The notes beneath the pieces were generated by a model, which was not told where the DNA came from, ran no database searches, and saw only the letters and a list, made by a program, of their open reading frames with translations. A stretch of DNA of 64,000 bases from Gammaproteobacteria bacterium (GTDB lineage Bacteria; Pseudomonadota; Gammaproteobacteria; Ga0077554; Ga007554). Made by a program: the position numbers and the translations under genes. This document shows positions 55,558-64,000 of the stretch, one piece after another (the first letter of the stretch is position 1; every line of letters starts with the position of its first letter). The stretch spans positions 1-64,000 of the forward strand of contig JACPOZ010000048.1 in NCBI GenBank assembly GCA_016191235.1. The letters run 5' to 3'.

Positions 55558-56322
55558 TCAGGGTCTGTCCGCGCCATTGCCGGATTGCAGATAGAGCAGT
55601 TTCAGATAGCGGTAATACGTTCCTTCGGCATTGGAGACCGCCAACATGAAGCCTTCCCGGCCGTCCAGAAAGCCGGCTTTCAAAAAATAGGTGCGGAAAA
55701 AGGCCCATAACCCGCTGGCCACGGCGCGGGACAGCGAGCCGCGGCGGCCACGCGCCTGCTGCATCGCTGCTGTAGCGCTAGAATAGCGGTTTACCTTGTC
55801 CAGCACCTCCTCAAGGTTCTTGAAGCTGTGATGCAGCAAGGGCGCCCGCAAGCGCCCCGCTATGCCGTCAAACAGCAGCCTTTCATGTACCAGATCGTCG
55901 CTGAAGCGCGCCCGCCCGCGCTGGAACAGCCGCGGCACATGATCTGGCCACCAGCCGCTATGGCGGATAAAGCGTCCGCAATAGCTCGACAGGCGCGGCA
56001 GACTGTACACCGCGTGGTCGGCGCGCTGCATCGCTTGTGTCATTTCCGCGCGCAGTTCGGGAGTGACACGTTCATCGGCATCAAGGGCGAGCACCCACTC
56101 GCCCGTGGCCTGCGCCAGGGCAAAGTTTTTCTGCGGCCCGAAACCCGGCCAATGCGCCGTCACATGTACCTTGCCGGTAAACTGACGGCAGAGCGCCACT
56201 GTGTCATCCTCGCTGCCGGCATCCACTATCACGATCTCGTCGGCCCATGCCACCGACTCGAGACAGGCGCGGATATCCTCCGCTTCGTTTTTGGTGATGA
56301 TAATAACGCTCAGATGCGGCAT
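55558..56322 (-). CDS. WaaE/KdtX-like beta-glucosyltransferase
   Basis: A 254-aa GT2 enzyme: MPHLSVIIITKNEAEDIRACLESV, WADEIVIVDAGSED, LDADERVTPEL, and HHSFKNLEEVLDKVNRYS, resembling WaaE/KdtX which adds glucose to heptose I. ATG 56322 is chosen; the longer track ORF extends into the waaL gene in another frame. It is 8 nt downstream of waaL. Confidence 0.87.
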   Translation of the reverse strand: MPHLSVIIITKNEAEDIRACLESVAWADEIVIVDAGSEDDTVALCRQFTGKVHVTAHWPGFGPQKNFALAQATGEWVLALDADERVTPELRAEMTQAMQRADHAVYSLPRLSSYCGRFIRHSGWWPDHVPRLFQRGRARFSDDLVHERLLFDGIAGRLRAPLLHHSFKNLEEVLDKVNRYSSATAAMQQARGRRGSLSRAVASGLWAFFRTYFLKAGFLDGREGFMLAVSNAEGTYYRYLKLLYLQSGNGADRP

Positions 56323-56330
56323 GGCAAGTT

Positions 56331-57578
56331 TCAAGAATGCACGCCTCGCGCCGCCCTGCCTGGTTCCGGAGTAGACACGACCAGGCCTGGTGCAGCCGCT
56401 GGCCGCGCCAGGCCCGCATACAGCAGGGCGCAGAAGTACACGAAGAAATGGCCCTCCGAGAAATCCATCAGCAGCGAATTGAACAGGCTGCCGACACCCA
56501 TTGTCACCAGCAGCCCCTGCGCCGCGTGGCGATAGTGCGGCGCGAGGTGCCGGCTGTGTACCCATAGCTTATAACCCAGCGCCAACAGCAGCGCTAACCC
56601 TGCCAAGCCCAGCTGGGTGGTTACCATGAAATACTCATTGTGCGGGTTGTTGGTGGGATGCAGGTGCTGCGCCTCGACTAGTTGGGCATACTCGGGCACG
56701 AAGCTGCCAGTGCCGCCCCCCAGGAAGGGGTGCGTGGCGATCAGGCGCAGGGTGTTTTGATAAAATTGCAGCCGCATTCCCACGGACGTGCCCGTCTTGT
56801 CGACCCCGGACTGTTGGAGGTTGTCGGCCACCGCCGTTATGCGTGTTTTAAACACGGGGGAGGCCAAAAAGGCGCCGCCGCCCAGCAGCGCCGCCGCCAC
56901 GACCGCGATAACCAGTCCGCGCCAGCGCCAGAGCTGACAGGCAAACAACAGCAGCAGGCCGAAAAATGCTGCGTAGCCGGTGCGGCCCTCGTTCATGAAC
57001 AGCAGATTATAAAGCGCCAGCCCCAGCAGCAACGCCCACAGCCAGCGCAGACGGGGCTGGGTGCGCAGGTGATGCGCCAGCAGGTAGACGGTGAATGCCA
57101 GGAACAGCCCGAAGGCGATTCGGCCCTTGAACAGGGTGTAATCCTGTCCCGGCGGCCCGAGCGGCACCCAGTCGAGGAGTTGCCCGTAGGACAGCAGGAG
57201 CATGACGATCATTATCGCCAGGAAAGCGTAATAAGCGCGCCGCTGCCAGGCGGACTCGTAAAACACCGAGAACAGCAATGGGATGTAGAGCAGCTTGGCG
57301 TACTTGCCGAAGATCTCCAGGGCCAGTTCCCGGCTGGCGCTGGTGTAGGTGAGGCCGACGGTAAACAGGGCAAACAGGGCCAGCACCCAAGGGGTGAGGG
57401 GATTGGCGCGCACTCGGGCAAGTTTCTCCCGCCAGTTCCCGCCCGCTATCCAAAAGAGCAGGAACAGCGCCAGTGAGATATTGACCCAGGCGGCTGGCAG
57501 CAGCAGTGCCACGGCGGTAAACACTGCCATCGTCTTGGCGGCGTTGTCCATAGTGCGAGCGAAGGTTGGTCCCGTCAT
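56331..57578 (-). CDS. waaL: O-antigen ligase WaaL family protein
   Basis: A 415-aa membrane protein with about 10-12 hydrophobic helices and a Wzy_C domain: a large periplasmic loop and HPFLGGGTGSFVPEY, NPHNEYFMV. The Arg/His pattern (NNPHNEY) is typical of WaaL, which transfers O-antigen from undecaprenyl diphosphate to core. It is in the core locus, supporting WaaL rather than Wzy. Confidence 0.85.
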   Translation of the reverse strand: MTGPTFARTMDNAAKTMAVFTAVALLLPAAWVNISLALFLLFWIAGGNWREKLARVRANPLTPWVLALFALFTVGLTYTSASRELALEIFGKYAKLLYIPLLFSVFYESAWQRRAYYAFLAIMIVMLLLSYGQLLDWVPLGPPGQDYTLFKGRIAFGLFLAFTVYLLAHHLRTQPRLRWLWALLLGLALYNLLFMNEGRTGYAAFFGLLLLFACQLWRWRGLVIAVVAAALLGGGAFLASPVFKTRITAVADNLQQSGVDKTGTSVGMRLQFYQNTLRLIATHPFLGGGTGSFVPEYAQLVEAQHLHPTNNPHNEYFMVTTQLGLAGLALLLALGYKLWVHSRHLAPHYRHAAQGLLVTMGVGSLFNSLLMDFSEGHFFVYFCALLYAGLARPAAAPGLVVSTPEPGRAARGVHS

Positions 57579-57583
57579 GATTT

Positions 57584-58450
57584 TTATTTTCTCACTAGGT
57601 GGAAATGTTTCTTGCTGAAATCCAGCCCAAACCAGCGTTCTAGGTGCATTAGCACACGGTGGCGGCGGTCACGCCGGGTCGGCCGGTACTGCAGGGGCGG
57701 CGTAAATTCACGTTCGGCCTCGTTGGTCAGCCAGTCGGCCATGATCGCCGGATGGTTGCCCGCAAAGCGGCGAACGGCCAGGGGATCAATCGCATAGGCA
57801 TCAAACGCGGGCGGTTGATGGCCCCAGTAACGGCTCACCTGGCGCAATTTCTCCTGCATGCGCTGATGCGGGCGCACGTGGCCGTAGTGGTAGATGGTCG
57901 CGCCGGCAAGCGCGGCGCGTGGGTAGCGGCCGCGCTTGTTCTTATCCATCACCACGAAGAACAGGCCGTCGGGTGAATAATTGCGCACACTGTTGCGGAT
58001 GATGCGCGGTGCGCGACGGTACCAGCCGGGGCTGACGGCTACCCACTGCGGACTGCCGTAAAAGTGGTGATAGTCGAATACCAGTGACTCTACCTCGGGA
58101 TCGTTGCGCAACTGCAAAAGACGCTCGCGCAGCGCGGGGAGATCGGCTTCATGCAGCACCTCGTCGCCTTCGAGATAGAAGGCCCAGTCGCCCCGGCAAT
58201 TGAACTGCGCGATCATCTTCTGCTGGGCGTATACGTAGCCGCGGTCGGCCATCTTTTCATTCCAGGTTGTTTCTATGATGCGCAGCCTGGGATCGCCGAT
58301 GGCGCGCAGGCGTTCGAGCGTGTCGTCATCGCTCTTGCCGACTGCAATGACAAATTCATCACACAAGGCAAGAGCCGAACGGATGCTTTCCTCGTAAGGA
58401 TAGCCGAGCATGGTGCCGTTGCGGACAAAGGTAAAACCGCTCACTAACAT
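57584..58450 (-). CDS. GT2-like glycosyltransferase
   Basis: A 288-aa protein from ATG 58450 (MLVSGFTFVRNG). It has GT-A features: CDEFVIAVGKSDDDT, YLEGDEVLHEAD, and a family motif YHHFYGSPQWVA. It is similar to proteins annotated as glycosyltransferase family 2. It overlaps the waaF end by 7 nt. Sugar specificity is unknown. Confidence 0.78.
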   Translation of the reverse strand: MLVSGFTFVRNGTMLGYPYEESIRSALALCDEFVIAVGKSDDDTLERLRAIGDPRLRIIETTWNEKMADRGYVYAQQKMIAQFNCRGDWAFYLEGDEVLHEADLPALRERLLQLRNDPEVESLVFDYHHFYGSPQWVAVSPGWYRRAPRIIRNSVRNYSPDGLFFVVMDKNKRGRYPRAALAGATIYHYGHVRPHQRMQEKLRQVSRYWGHQPPAFDAYAIDPLAVRRFAGNHPAIMADWLTNEAEREFTPPLQYRPTRRDRRHRVLMHLERWFGLDFSKKHFHLVRK

Positions 58451-59475
58451 GGGGATGCCTCTTGCCAAGGAATTTCTTGCAGCACCTGAAGTACCCGCTC
58501 GGGCGGCAGCTCCCGCAGGCATTTCAGATGTCCCAACGGACACTCGCGCTGGAAGCATGGGCTGCATTCCAGGCCCAAGCGCAAGATGCGCGCCGTGTCG
58601 CTCAGCGGTGGGGTGAAGCCGGGGTCGGATGAACCATAGATCGCAATCAGCTTGCGCCCCAGCGCCGCAGCCACGTGCATCAGGCCGGAATCGTTGGTCA
58701 CCACCAACGTGGCCAGAGACAGCAAATCCACCGCTTCTGCCAGTGTGGTGCGGCCCGCCAGGTCGATGCAGGCTGCGCCCGTCTCACGATTAATCGTAGT
58801 GGTAATGGCAATATCTTTGTCGGAGCCGAACAACCACACCTGCCAGCCGCGCGCTATCAAGGATTTCGCAACTTCGGCGTAATGCTCCTCAGGCCAGCGC
58901 TTGGCCGCGCCAAACTCAGCGCCTGGGCAGAGGGCCAGAATCGGCCGCGAATCGAGTTCGAGTTGCAGGCGCTGAGCAGCCTGAGTCACGGATGATTGAG
59001 TCACGGAAAGTGCAGGAAGCGGTTGCGGTTCGGCCAAGTGTTGCCCTGGCTCAAGGCCCAGGGCAACAAAACGCTGCACAGTCATTGGCAAGGCCAATTT
59101 ATCAAGGCGTCGGGCATCGTTGAGCAATCCCCAGCGCGCTTCGCCCAGATAACCGGTGCGGCGCGGAATGCCAGCGAAAAAAGGAATCAACGCGGACTTC
59201 CAGGAGTTGGGCAGCACAATGGCTTGTCCATAGCCCGCCGCTCGCAGGTCGCGTCCAAGTCGATACCTCTCACGCAACTGCAACTGGCCATGCCCCAGTG
59301 GCATCACGATGGAGCGCCGCACCTCGGGCATGCGTGTAGTCAGTGCCTCGCTCCAGGCCGGTGCCAGCACATCGATGGGCGCTTCCGGGGAACGTTGCTT
59401 CAGCGTTTTGAATAAACTCTGCGCCATCACCATATCGCCTACCCAAGAAGGGCCGACGACTAATATGGGCGACAT
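58444..59475 (-). CDS. waaF: Lipopolysaccharide heptosyltransferase II
   Basis: A 343-aa GT9 enzyme: ILVVGPSWVGDMVMAQSLF, LPNSWKSALIPFFAGIPRRTGY, ALCPGAEFGAAKRWP and VTNDSGLMHVAAALG. It adds the second heptose. It starts the minus-strand core operon. Confidence 0.95.
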   Translation of the reverse strand: MSPILVVGPSWVGDMVMAQSLFKTLKQRSPEAPIDVLAPAWSEALTTRMPEVRRSIVMPLGHGQLQLRERYRLGRDLRAAGYGQAIVLPNSWKSALIPFFAGIPRRTGYLGEARWGLLNDARRLDKLALPMTVQRFVALGLEPGQHLAEPQPLPALSVTQSSVTQAAQRLQLELDSRPILALCPGAEFGAAKRWPEEHYAEVAKSLIARGWQVWLFGSDKDIAITTTINRETGAACIDLAGRTTLAEAVDLLSLATLVVTNDSGLMHVAAALGRKLIAIYGSSDPGFTPPLSDTARILRLGLECSPCFQRECPLGHLKCLRELPPERVLQVLQEIPWQEASPC

Positions 59476-59496
59476 CGCGCACGCGGCATAGGCCGG

Positions 59497-59712
59497 TTAG
59501 TCTTTGAGTGCATACTCCGCCCCGCAATACGGACACTTCGCTTTGCCCGTCGCCTCAATCGGCAGGGACACGCGCGGGTGGGAGTTCCACAGACTCATGC
59601 TGTCCATCGGGCAATGCAGGGGCAGGTCGGCGCGCGTTACCTCGTAGTGGTTCTGTGCGTTGGGTTCGATGCGCTTGGTCTGACTGGAAGCGGCGGTATT
59701 GTGCTGTGACAC
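59497..59712 (-). CDS. zf-CHCC zinc-finger protein
   Basis: A 71-aa protein with the CHCC zinc site (HCPMDSMSLWNSHPRV ... KCPYCGAEYAL), as in bacterial relatives of the mitochondrial complex I subunit NDUFS6. These proteins are widespread in Proteobacteria; the role is unknown. It is 12 bp downstream of ilvE. Confidence 0.85.
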   Translation of the reverse strand: MSQHNTAASSQTKRIEPNAQNHYEVTRADLPLHCPMDSMSLWNSHPRVSLPIEATGKAKCPYCGAEYALKD

Positions 59713-59724
59713 TCGGTTCTCCTT

Positions 59725-60645
59725 TTACACCAATGTTAGCCATTCGGGGTGATCTTCCCGGCGCCCATGCACCTGATCGAAATAGAGCGTCTGCAAACGC
59801 TCGGTGATGGGTCCGCGGCTGCCGTTGCCAATGGCGCGCCCGTCCACTTCGCGGATCGGTGTTACCTCGGCGGCGGTGCCGGTGAAGAACGCCTCGTCAG
59901 CAATATACACTTCATCACGGGTGATGCGTTTTTCATGCACTGGCAGGCCGATCTCGGCAGCCAGGGTAAAGAGAGTGTCGCGGGTGATGCCGTCCAGTGC
60001 CGAGGTCAGTTCCGGCGTGTAGAGCATGCCGTCGCGTATGATGAAGATGTTTTCACTGCTGCCTTCGGACACATAACCCTCGGCGTCGAGCAGCAGGGCC
60101 TCGTCGCAACCGCATGACAGCGCCTCGCGCAGGGCCAGCATCGAGTTGATGTAGTTGCCATTGGCCTTGGCCTTGCACATGGTGATGTTGACATGGTGGC
60201 GAGTGAAAGATGAGGTCTTCACGCGCAGGCCCTTCTCCATGTTTTCCGCGCCCAGGTAGGCGCCCCACGGCCAGGCCGCGATCATGACATGTACCTTCAG
60301 ATTGTCGGCGCGCAATCCCATGCCCTCGGCGCCATAAAAGCACATGGGCCGGATGTAGCCCGAATCCAGGCCATTCTCATGCACCACGGCGCGGGTGGCC
60401 TCGTTCAGCGTGGCCTTGTCGTAGGGCATCGCCATGCCCATGATATGCGCGGAGCGGAACAGCCGGTTGGTATGGGCGTCAAGCCGGAAAATCGCCGCGC
60501 CCTGGCTGGTCTGATAGGCACGCACGCCCTCGAATACCCCCATGCCATAGTGTAGCGTATGCGTCAGCACATGTACCTTCGCCTCGCGCCAGGGGACCAT
60601 TTGCCCGTCCAGCCAGATCACGCCGTCGCGGTCAGCCATTGTCAT
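59725..60645 (-). CDS. ilvE: Branched-chain amino-acid aminotransferase
   Basis: A 306-aa fold-type IV PLP enzyme: VIWLDGQMVPWREAKVHVLTHTLHYGMGVFEGVRAY, the PLP Lys in CKAKANGNYINSMLA, and GSSENIFIIRDG. E. coli IlvE is 309 aa. ATG 60645 has GAGGAG about 10 nt upstream; 60639 is an alternative. Confidence 0.95.
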   Translation of the reverse strand: MTMADRDGVIWLDGQMVPWREAKVHVLTHTLHYGMGVFEGVRAYQTSQGAAIFRLDAHTNRLFRSAHIMGMAMPYDKATLNEATRAVVHENGLDSGYIRPMCFYGAEGMGLRADNLKVHVMIAAWPWGAYLGAENMEKGLRVKTSSFTRHHVNITMCKAKANGNYINSMLALREALSCGCDEALLLDAEGYVSEGSSENIFIIRDGMLYTPELTSALDGITRDTLFTLAAEIGLPVHEKRITRDEVYIADEAFFTGTAAEVTPIREVDGRAIGNGSRGPITERLQTLYFDQVHGRREDHPEWLTLV

Positions 60646-60678
60646 TATGCAGGTGCTCCTCAATGCTACGTGATAACT

Positions 60679-63564
60679 TCACTCTTCCATCACCCTGCGC
60701 CAGATTCCTTCAACTCCATCCCGGTATTCCCGAAACTCGCTATCGGCTACCACTGCCGGTTCGTCCTGCAAGGTGAGGCGGTGCATGGCCGCGCGGTAGG
60801 CGCGGTAGGCATCGCTCAGCAGCCGCACATCCGCCTCCGGCATCAATCCGGCGTCAAGAAAGCCCTGTAACTGGCGGATATTATCGGTAAAACGCAGTAG
60901 CGCGGGGTGATCGCAGGCCCAAGCCAAAACCCCATATTGGACCATAAATTCGATGTCCGCGATACCTCCCGGGTGCTGTTTGAGGTCAAAACAACCGGGA
61001 TTGCGGCTGGCGAGTTCGCGGCGCATGCGTTCGCGCATCTCGCGCACTTCGCGCCGCAGCGTGGCGGCATCGCGGTGGCGCGAGAGGATTTCATGGCGCA
61101 AGGTGGTAAAACGTTCGTTAATCTCGCTATTCCCGGCCACTATCCGCGCCCGCACCAGCGCCTGGTGTTCCCAGGTCCAGGCCTGGCTGCGTTGATAAGC
61201 ACTGTAAGCCTCCATATCGCTTACCAGAAGACCGGAGGCGCCGCTCGGGCGTAGCCGCGTATCCACTTCGTAGAGCACGCCTGCCGGTGTCTGGGTATTG
61301 AGGATGTGGATGATGCGCTGGCCGAGGCGGGCGAAAAATACCGCGTTGTCGATGACTTTGGGGCCGGTCGTGTATTGCTCTTCACCCGCGCTGTCGTGCA
61401 GGAACACCAGGTCCAGATCGGAACCGTAGCTCAGTTCGATGCCGCCCAGCTTGCCATAGCCAACAATGGCAAAGCCAGGCGCGCGGATTTGTCCGTCGCT
61501 TTTGTACCGAGGTTGGCCATGGCGCTCTGTGAGGTGATGCCAGGCCAGCGCCAATACCTGCGCCAGCACCACTTCGGCGATCTCGGTGAGGTGGTCGCTG
61601 ACCACCATCAGCGGCATCGCGCCCGCCACATCCGCCGCTGCCACGTGCAGCACGGCGGCCTGCTTGATCTGGCGCAACGCCTCCATCTGTTGCTCCAGAT
61701 CCCCGGGCGGGATGGCGTGCAGGCGCACACTCAGATCGTGCTCCAGCTCTGTCCGGCCCAGCGGTGTGTAAAGGGTGCGTGGGTCAAGCAATTCATCAAG
61801 CAGTAGCGGATGGCGGGTCAGCAGGCTGGCAAGCCAGGGGCTCGCGGCGCATAGCTTGACCAGTTGCGATAGCGCCAGCGGATTTTCCACCAGCAGCGCC
61901 AGGTAAGCAGTGCGCCGGGCGACGGCCTCCAGCAGGCCGGTCAGGCGCAGCAGCGTGGCAGTGGGCTGGAGCGTCATAGCTACCGCGCCGAGCAGCAACG
62001 GCATCAAGCGATCCATACGCTCGCGGCCCTGGGCGCTCAGGGCGCGGTAGGTATGGCCTTCGCGCAGGCGTGCGCACAGGCGCAGCACCTCTTCAGTGTC
62101 GGTAAATCCCGTGGCCTGGAGCGCGGCGCGTGCCTGGGATTCATCCAAGGCGCCGCGCCAGACGGCGGCGAGATCCGGCACCCCGGTCTCGGTGCGTGTC
62201 TCGACCGTTTGAGGGGCGGCGAAGACTTGTTCGAAATGCTCATGCACCACACGTGTATGCTTCTCAAGAGCACGCGAAAAAGCCGCCCAATCATCATGTC
62301 CCATTGCAGCCGCCAGACGCAGGCGGCCTGCGTCATCAGTTGGCAACGAGTGGGTCTGTTGATCGGCGAACTCCTGCAAACGGTTTTCGGTGCGGCGCAA
62401 GAATACATAGGCCTCAGTTAATGCGCGCGTGACATACTCCGGCAGGTCACTGCGGCTGGCGAGCAGTTTCAACACGCGCAGGATCTGCCGCTCCTGTAGT
62501 TCCGGTTCGCGCCCGCCGCGTATCAACTGGAAGGCCTGGCCGATGAATTCGATCTCGCGGATGCCGCCCGAACCGAGCTTGATGTTGCCGTGTAGCCCTT
62601 TGCGCTCGATCTCGCGGCGGATCATTTCCTTCATCTCGCGCAATGCCTCGAAGGTGCCGAAATCCAGGTAACGGCGATAGACAAACGGGCGCAGGCGCTG
62701 CATAAGCTGTTCCCCGGCTGCTATATCACCGGCCACGGCGCGCGCCTTGATCATCGCGTAGCGCTCCCATTCGCGCCCATGGGTCTGGTAATACTCCTCC
62801 AACGCGTCAAAACTCATGGCGAGCGGCCCACTCTCGCCATAAGGGCGCAGGCGCATATCGACGCGGAACACGAACCCTTCGGCGGTGAAATCACTGATGG
62901 CGCTGATCAGGCGCCGGCCAAGGCGAGTGAAATATTCCTGATTGCTCAAGGTGCGCGGCCCATTGGTCTGGCCTTCTTCGGGGTAGGCGAAAATGAGATC
63001 GATATCCGAAGAAAAATTCAGCTCCTGTCCGCCGAGCTTGCCCATGCCCAAGACGACGAGCACTTGCGGGCTACCGTCCTCTGCCAGCGGGTTGCCCCAC
63101 TCTGTGCGCTGCCAGTCATGCAGATGTTGCAAGGCAGCATCCAGGCAGGCCTCCGCCAGCCACGATTGTTCACGCAGGGTTTCCTCCAGCTCCGCCCAGC
63201 CCGCCAGGTCACGGCAGGCAATACGCACCATCTCGCGCCGCCGCAGGATGCGCAGCACAGCGCTGAGACGTTTTTCATCGTGGACGTCATCAAGTGCAAT
63301 CTGGAGCTTGAGCCGGTATTCCTCTGGCGGATAGGCCCTGAGCAGGTCGCCGCCGTCCAGAAGATCACCGAGCATCTGCGGATGGCGCACGCAGTTTTGC
63401 GCCACAAAGTCGCTGTAGGCCCAGGCCTCATGGATCTTCGGCAACAGTTCTGCATGGCCGGAGATATGAACGCCTGCACTGTTCGCAGCCTCTGCAAAAG
63501 CCTCCAGGTAGCCATCAATGCGTGCCTGCAATGCCGCGGGCAGGGGTTTAATGTTGTCCGTCAT
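60679..63564 (-). CDS. glnE: Glutamine synthetase adenylyltransferase/deadenylase
   Basis: A 961-aa bifunctional nucleotidyltransferase with two catalytic domains: GKLGGQELNFSSDIDLIF (deadenylylase half, near residue 180) and GKLGGIELSYGSDLDLVF (adenylylase half, near 700), with a PII-binding central region. It controls glutamine synthetase activity in response to nitrogen. ATG 63564 (MTDNIKPLP) is chosen over the 63645 start. It is the first gene of the minus-strand glnE-ilvE group. Confidence 0.97.
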   Translation of the reverse strand: MTDNIKPLPAALQARIDGYLEAFAEAANSAGVHISGHAELLPKIHEAWAYSDFVAQNCVRHPQMLGDLLDGGDLLRAYPPEEYRLKLQIALDDVHDEKRLSAVLRILRRREMVRIACRDLAGWAELEETLREQSWLAEACLDAALQHLHDWQRTEWGNPLAEDGSPQVLVVLGMGKLGGQELNFSSDIDLIFAYPEEGQTNGPRTLSNQEYFTRLGRRLISAISDFTAEGFVFRVDMRLRPYGESGPLAMSFDALEEYYQTHGREWERYAMIKARAVAGDIAAGEQLMQRLRPFVYRRYLDFGTFEALREMKEMIRREIERKGLHGNIKLGSGGIREIEFIGQAFQLIRGGREPELQERQILRVLKLLASRSDLPEYVTRALTEAYVFLRRTENRLQEFADQQTHSLPTDDAGRLRLAAAMGHDDWAAFSRALEKHTRVVHEHFEQVFAAPQTVETRTETGVPDLAAVWRGALDESQARAALQATGFTDTEEVLRLCARLREGHTYRALSAQGRERMDRLMPLLLGAVAMTLQPTATLLRLTGLLEAVARRTAYLALLVENPLALSQLVKLCAASPWLASLLTRHPLLLDELLDPRTLYTPLGRTELEHDLSVRLHAIPPGDLEQQMEALRQIKQAAVLHVAAADVAGAMPLMVVSDHLTEIAEVVLAQVLALAWHHLTERHGQPRYKSDGQIRAPGFAIVGYGKLGGIELSYGSDLDLVFLHDSAGEEQYTTGPKVIDNAVFFARLGQRIIHILNTQTPAGVLYEVDTRLRPSGASGLLVSDMEAYSAYQRSQAWTWEHQALVRARIVAGNSEINERFTTLRHEILSRHRDAATLRREVREMRERMRRELASRNPGCFDLKQHPGGIADIEFMVQYGVLAWACDHPALLRFTDNIRQLQGFLDAGLMPEADVRLLSDAYRAYRAAMHRLTLQDEPAVVADSEFREYRDGVEGIWRRVMEE

Positions 63565-63708
63565 CGTGTGTCTCGTTTCTCTCATGGGCCATGCGGGTCG
63601 GGTGGCGTGAGCTTTTTTGCCGTCGCTTAAGCTGTACCTGCTCAACGCCGATAGTACTTATTGAACTATAACCCAACAGGCCATCAGAATGCTTTTGGAG
63701 AAGGACGT

Positions 63709-64000
63709 ATGGAATTCAAAGATTACCTGAAAATCATGGTCATGAAAGACGCTTCGGATCTTTATCTGACTACCGGCGCGCCGCCCAGCGCCAAAATCCA
63801 GGGCGTACTTACTCCTCTTGAGCCTGCCACGATGCGTCCCAACGCGGTCAAGGAAATCGCATATAGGGTGATGGATCAGGAACAGATTATGGCCTTCGAG
63901 AAAAAACCGGAAATGAATCTTGCTATCTCCGAGCCGGGCGTGGGCCGTTTCCGCGTCAATATTTTCAAGCAGCGCAATCAAGTGGCGATGGTGATTCGCA
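63709..64000 (+). CDS. pilU: PilU/PilT-like retraction ATPase (5' part)
   Basis: The first 97 codons of a twitching-motility ATPase, cut by the window edge. The start MEFKDYLKIMVMKDASDLYLTTGAPP matches the PilU/PilT N-terminal domain, and PilU is favoured by the MEF...LLMV start; PilT is the alternative. GGAGAAGGACGT precedes the ATG. It is divergent from glnE. The Walker motifs lie beyond the window. Confidence 0.85.
   Translation, partial: MEFKDYLKIMVMKDASDLYLTTGAPPSAKIQGVLTPLEPATMRPNAVKEIAYRVMDQEQIMAFEKKPEMNLAISEPGVGRFRVNIFKQRNQVAMVIR

Overview
The window looks like chromosome of a Gammaproteobacterium, perhaps an autotrophic or chemolithotrophic Chromatiales-like lineage. The support is gene content and order: an rpe-gph-trpEGDC block, dusB-fis, an E. 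coli-type speD, a Vfr/CRP-like regulator, coq7, waaC/waaF/waaL core genes, glnE, and a glcDEF-type glycolate oxidase together with phosphoglycolate phosphatase. The species assignment is inference; no rRNA is present.

Layout. 344-10893 (+): a DsbA-like lipoprotein followed by a tightly packed type IV pilus/type II secretion hybrid operon (F, E, PilM-, PilN-, PilO-, PilP-like proteins, a secretin with a C-terminal cohesin-like domain, four pilin-like proteins). 10894-11440: decay zone with the tail of a lost type I restriction gene (hsdR) and a miniature inverted-repeat element. 11441-21309: iclR divergent from a transketolase-superfamily enzyme, a ComEA-like protein, a DUF1537 kinase, glcD, glcE, a glutathione transferase, glcF and a cytochrome c; a sugar-acid/glycolate salvage locus. 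21557-24536: glycine-zipper protein, PepSY protein and a PhoPQ-like pair. 24550-25530 (-): secreted trypsin-like protease.

25550-33250 is the accessory region. It starts with a RloA-RloB pair (AAA ATPase plus TOPRIM-like protein) under a promoter carrying a palindrome. A 47-bp direct repeat of the 3' end of tRNA-Thr follows at 27653-27699, and its partner lies in the intact tRNA-Thr gene at 33171-33217. Between the repeats, on the minus strand, are a type III restriction enzyme (res), its methylase (mod) and an Abi_2/AbiF HEPN protein. Just upstream of the abi gene I read a complete small transcription unit: promoter, about 60-nt hairpin RNA, T-run. No integrase is present. I regard the whole as a tRNA-anchored defence island, and the small RNA-Abi_2 unit as its most novel-looking part.

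33397-43038: purK-purE, tRNA-Arg, a truncated and frameshifted membrane gene, a DUF3530 hydrolase, rpe-gph-trpEGDC and an outer-membrane barrel. 43039-50008: crp, osmC-like, VOC protein, a DUF5666 lipoprotein with a strong palindrome-overlapped promoter, speD, a large trypsin-like protease and coq7. 50068-53679: an orphan second GlcF-like protein, dusB-fis, the second copy of the miniature element and gmhB. 53700-59475 (-): LPS core locus waaC-GT2-GT2-waaL-GT2-waaF. 59497-63564 (-): zf-CHCC protein, ilvE, glnE. From 63709 (+): 5' part of a PilU/PilT retraction ATPase, cut by the window edge.

Phosphoglycolate phosphatase (gph) and glycolate oxidase (glcDEF) would together handle RuBisCO-derived 2-phosphoglycolate. 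gmhB, waaC and waaF build the heptose core to which WaaL attaches O-antigen.
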